Positions 35,460 through 38,786 of a stretch of DNA of 38,786 nucleotides are shown here, in pieces; the stretch's first letter is position 1; every line of letters starts with the position of its first letter. This DNA comes from Candidatus Thalassarchaeum sp. Its GTDB lineage: Archaea; Thermoplasmatota; Poseidoniia; Poseidoniales; Thalassarchaeaceae. The position numbers were made by a program, and so were the translations under genes. The notes under the pieces were generated by a model. It was not told the DNA's origin and made no database searches. It saw only the letters and a program-made list of their open reading frames with translations. The DNA lies in the NCBI GenBank assembly GCA_022451235.1, contig JAKUOA010000014.1:1-38786 (forward strand). Reading direction: 5' to 3'.

Positions 35460-36887
35460 GTGGAGAGGGATTGGAGCGTCCAGGACGGGTCTGACTGCGA
35501 TTTGAATGCGCTTCCACTTGTTAGAACATGGCCAAGTTTAGCACCTCATGCTGAGGCTGTTGAACGCCTAGTTCTCATGGGGGCGATTGAAGATGATGAG
35601 TTGCGTGACGTACTCTTACGCTCACCGCGTGGAGTGCACGCGCTACCATTGCCAATAGGATATGATGGCGATAACATCGAAGGGAGTGCTTTACGCATGC
35701 CTTGGTGGTCTGACGTAGATGCGCCTAACTCACTACTTCCTGGAATTTATGAAACTGCTCAAGTTATTCAGATGCTAGAGATTGAGCGTGGTGACTCAGT
35801 GATGCTAGTCGCTCCGCGGGGAAATTGGTGGACAGAGATTTTGATGCAATTGGGAGTATCAAGATTGAGAGTCGTAGAAGTCGATGATAGTCGGCGAGCA
35901 GAATTGCAAAGACGGTGGTCTGACTTACGTCTTGACATCGTAGCCGAGGCTTGTGGTTGTCAGATTGAATGGTGTGGTGCTGAAGACCTCTACAAAGAAA
36001 CTCCAGAAGAGGGATGGGGTAAGATATTGGTCACAGGAGGATTGCCGAGAGTTCCTGTTGGTTTACTGATGCGACTTGATTCCGATGGTGTTGCTGTAGC
36101 GGCTATCGGAGAAAGTACGGGTACTGTTTTACAGACAATTACAAGGCAAGCGGAGGGAGAGTTTCAAGCCCAGTGGTTGGCGATTTGGAACGTTGATATG
36201 ATTCAAGATGAGGTCGCTCAGTCTCTTTGCGACCTGGCCCCGTTTGCCGAAATACCAGCACAAGATGAGCCGAAGACAACCTCAGTCAAGACCGCTTGGA
36301 TGCATGCCAATGATGAGCCTACAAGAGATAGATTGGGGCCTGCGGGCTTGTTGGATATGATCGAGGAAGTATGGAGTGAGGTGGAGGCTACTACCGAAAG
36401 TGAAGGGATTGCGGTAGATCTGCGCGAAGTTTTGGCTCAAGATTTGTTCAGAATGGGTAATGTATTGCAACGGTTAGGCATTCTTCGCATAGCCGCAGAA
36501 CACCATGGAAGCTCGTTCCAGCTAAGCCCTTCTCCAGAGGCCGCTTGTTATCTCGGAATGACTTTTTCTGATGATGAAGAAGATGGTTTGGCTTGGCAGC
36601 GTCTAGCGATTGAGACTAATCCTAATTATGGTGGTTCTTGGAATGAGATTGGGGAGGCTTTGCTACAAAGAGGGCAGGCCGAGATGGCAATCAAATGGTT
36701 CCGAGGGGCAATTAATTCTGTCAATTATTGTGAAAGGGGTGCGGCTTGGGCAAATCTAGCCCGAGCGCATCTGGAAATGGGGCGAACTACCTCGGCATTA
36801 TTCGCGGCTCAAGAGGCGGCCGCGTTGATGCCTGATGAAGATGAATTGGATGAGTTGCTCGAGCAATTAACTGATGGTTTGGCCTGA
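35460..36887 (+). CDS. PCMT-like (protein-L-isoaspartate methyltransferase-like) domain fused to C-terminal TPRs; probably catalytically divergent
   Basis: ALPLPIGYDGDNI, then IERGDSVMLVAPRGNWWTEILMQLGVSRLRVVEVDDSR and KILVTGGLPRVPVGLLMRL follow PCMT order; TPR-like GGSWNEIGEALLQRGQAEMAIKWFRGAINSVNYCERGAAWANLARAHLEMGRTTSALFAAQEAAALMP. GTG start. Confidence 0.8.
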   Translation: MERDWSVQDGSDCDLNALPLVRTWPSLAPHAEAVERLVLMGAIEDDELRDVLLRSPRGVHALPLPIGYDGDNIEGSALRMPWWSDVDAPNSLLPGIYETAQVIQMLEIERGDSVMLVAPRGNWWTEILMQLGVSRLRVVEVDDSRRAELQRRWSDLRLDIVAEACGCQIEWCGAEDLYKETPEEGWGKILVTGGLPRVPVGLLMRLDSDGVAVAAIGESTGTVLQTITRQAEGEFQAQWLAIWNVDMIQDEVAQSLCDLAPFAEIPAQDEPKTTSVKTAWMHANDEPTRDRLGPAGLLDMIEEVWSEVEATTESEGIAVDLREVLAQDLFRMGNVLQRLGILRIAAEHHGSSFQLSPSPEAACYLGMTFSDDEEDGLAWQRLAIETNPNYGGSWNEIGEALLQRGQAEMAIKWFRGAINSVNYCERGAAWANLARAHLEMGRTTSALFAAQEAAALMPDEDELDELLEQLTDGLA

Positions 36888-36922
36888 GTTAGTATTGAAG
36901 ACAGGATGGTTATCCCGGCTCA

Positions 36923-37945
36923 ATGGTAACTGTAGTCACCGGCGCCTCAGGATATATCGGTAGCCATGTGGTAGCCAATTTACTCGCTCGTGGCGAGAGT
37001 GTCAGAGCTACCGTTCGAGATGTTGCTGACCCGGAACGTGTGGCCCATTTAGAGAATCTTCCAATCGCAGAGGGAGGTGTTTTGGAAGTGGTCGAGATGG
37101 ATCTATTCAACCCCGATTCTGTTGATGCTGTAATTGCAGGGTGTAGTGACTTAATCCACACTGCGGCGACCGTGGTGGTTAGGTCAAAGGACCCACAAAG
37201 AAAAATTGTCGACCCGAGCGTTATTGGAACTCAAAACGTGATTTCGGCTGTTGAGAAATCAGGTACAATCAAGCGAATTGTGCACACCTCTTCGACGGCT
37301 GCAATCCGGCCTATGGATTGGAAGGATGGCACTGTACTAACCACTGACACTTGGGCCGATGATGCAACCCTAGAAGAGAACCCGTACGGCCTAGCAAAGG
37401 TTAGTGCTGAGCGCTTGATTAGAGATTGGCATTCCTCTCTGGATGAAGAAACTCGGCCGAGATTGGTTACTATTCATCCGTGTATGGTTTTCGGCCCGCC
37501 TATGTCTCCACGGCATCTGCGGGGCTCTCTTGCGATTCTAATGGCGATTGTTCGAAGAGAGGTTCCTCTCAACCTCCCAATGCAAATCAATATCGTTGAT
37601 GTTAGGGATGTTGCAGAAGCTCATGTAAGGGCCTTGACCGAAGGTGAAGATATGGGGCGCTACCTAACTGTCTCCGGTGAGATGATGATGAATGATATCG
37701 CAAAATCCCTCAAAGTCGCTCATCCAGAGCGAAAGTGGGCTACCTGGGAGGCCCCTTACTGGTTAGCAATCATCGCCTCGTTTTTCCATCCAAAAATCGA
37801 TGTGTCGTGGGCTAGGAGGCATCTTCGAAAGAAACTCTACTGGGATGCGAGTCCGGCAGAGAAAGAATTGCGGATGGAGTGGCGAGAACCTCTAGATTCC
37901 ATTCTAGATACTACTCCACCAATCCTTGAGAATAACTGGGATTAA
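36923..37945 (+). CDS. NAD(P)-dependent extended SDR (epimerase / dihydroflavonol-4-reductase-like)
   Basis: VTGASGYIGSHVVANLLARGESVRATVRD; HTSSTAAI; NPYGLAKVSAERLI (YxxxK); HPCMVFGPP. Confidence 0.92.
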   Translation: MVTVVTGASGYIGSHVVANLLARGESVRATVRDVADPERVAHLENLPIAEGGVLEVVEMDLFNPDSVDAVIAGCSDLIHTAATVVVRSKDPQRKIVDPSVIGTQNVISAVEKSGTIKRIVHTSSTAAIRPMDWKDGTVLTTDTWADDATLEENPYGLAKVSAERLIRDWHSSLDEETRPRLVTIHPCMVFGPPMSPRHLRGSLAILMAIVRREVPLNLPMQINIVDVRDVAEAHVRALTEGEDMGRYLTVSGEMMMNDIAKSLKVAHPERKWATWEAPYWLAIIASFFHPKIDVSWARRHLRKKLYWDASPAEKELRMEWREPLDSILDTTPPILENNWD

Positions 37946-37948
37946 TCT

Positions 37949-37965
37949 CTTGATTATTCATCAAG
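37949..37965 (-). other. Hairpin CTTGAT-GAATA-ATCAAG overlapping the TAA stop, between convergent genes
   Basis: Perfect 6-bp stem; minus-strand TAA at 37954-37956. Confidence 0.65.
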
Positions 37966-38786
37966 TTCTGCTTCAAGAACTTCTTCCGATTTATTCCGAA
38001 GCCATAGGGTCGTTGCAATGATTGCAATCAGAATAGAGGAAAGTGATAATCCGACGAGGAGAATTGACAATGATGATTCTTCCGATATTGTTGGGTTTTC
38101 ACTGTTAAATTGTGGTATCTTGCTTTCATCATAAACAGGCCTTACCATGATCAAATCAAATGAGGATTCTTCATCGAAGAAGTCTGAGGGTGGTGCTGGG
38201 TCTAAATCTGAATAACCGTCAAATCTTAACGGTACATCGAATATTCTTTCTTCGCTAACGTCGAGTGTTAATAGAACGTCAAAGGTGTACGGAACCCTTG
38301 GTTCCATAAATTCTGAGCCGGTTAAAATTCCTGTAATTGGCAGAGATATTGCAGTGCCTGTAACATCGAATTCTGTCCAAGCGTTCCAATGCTCGGGTTG
38401 TACGTCCAATACAATGTAAATGGTGTCTCCAACTAGTGTGCCTTGGCCTTGAGCATCATCATTTCCATCGGAACCAAGGTCTACATTTGGTCTAATTTGG
38501 GCTATCTGTGCTGTATCGGTGTCCCAATCGAGAGAGCTGAATGCAACTTGCATCTCGTATGTTCCATTAGGGACACAAACATAATGCCGATCATCGGTAG
38601 CATATGTTCCAAAAGTGCTGGTGGGGCCGTTATTGAAATGACTCCATTCTCCTTTCCAAGCATGTCTGAGTTGGTCTGTGCTGAGATTCAAGCCCCTGGT
38701 GTCCATAATACCTTCATAATGCTCGTAGGCATCCCAAACTGTTGCTTCTGGGTAGTCTAAAAATCCATCTTCATCCGGGTCCCTCA
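37954..38786 (-). CDS. Secreted/membrane-anchored protein, N-terminus outside window; acidic Ca-binding-like loop at the edge, C-terminal TM
   Basis: Frame is open beyond the listed ATG to the window edge (...RDPDEDGFLDYPEATVWDAYEHYEGIMDTRGLN...); C-terminal TM SSLSILLVGLSLSSILIAIIATTLWLRNKS. Confidence 0.75.
   Translation of the reverse strand, partial: RDPDEDGFLDYPEATVWDAYEHYEGIMDTRGLNLSTDQLRHAWKGEWSHFNNGPTSTFGTYATDDRHYVCVPNGTYEMQVAFSSLDWDTDTAQIAQIRPNVDLGSDGNDDAQGQGTLVGDTIYIVLDVQPEHWNAWTEFDVTGTAISLPITGILTGSEFMEPRVPYTFDVLLTLDVSEERIFDVPLRFDGYSDLDPAPPSDFFDEESSFDLIMVRPVYDESKIPQFNSENPTISEESSLSILLVGLSLSSILIAIIATTLWLRNKSEEVLEAELDE

Noticed and set aside
1-38786. CRISPR arrays, transposons, integrases, phage or defence modules
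   Set aside because: No regularly spaced repeats, transposase or integrase motifs, or known defence domains were recognised; gene content is core-like.

Overview
The window is a densely packed, mostly housekeeping archaeal chromosome segment. Gene content (TFB, TopoVI A/B, RFC-type clamp-loader subunit, RpoP, Dph5, geranylgeranyl reductase, two CCA-encoding tRNAs) is archaeal and euryarchaeal. The large secreted Ig/CARDB-like proteins and the PlsC-type acyltransferase suggest a marine Poseidoniales/MGII-like genome; that placement is inference, no search was run. I support about 28 CDS, tRNA-Arg(CCT) and tRNA-Asp(GTC). No CRISPR array, transposase or phage module was seen. The most interesting items are: (1) an OleC-like (beta-lactone synthetase family) adenylating enzyme in an archaeon, with a TTG start overlapping the stop of a Trm5-like methyltransferase; (2) a 1699-aa secreted protein whose seven beta-propeller-like blades are interrupted by a VWA domain; (3) an RpoP with an extra N-terminal zinc ribbon; (4) a PCMT-like domain with a degenerate SAM motif fused to TPRs; (5) a swivel-first aconitase-superfamily fusion; (6) several perfect inverted repeats, at least four of which embed a stop codon, plus a 19-bp perfect palindrome at the promoter of a Cys/Met PLP-enzyme gene; (7) both tRNAs abut, with zero spacing, the stop codon of a convergent CDS. 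I found no convincing novel defence or mobile system.
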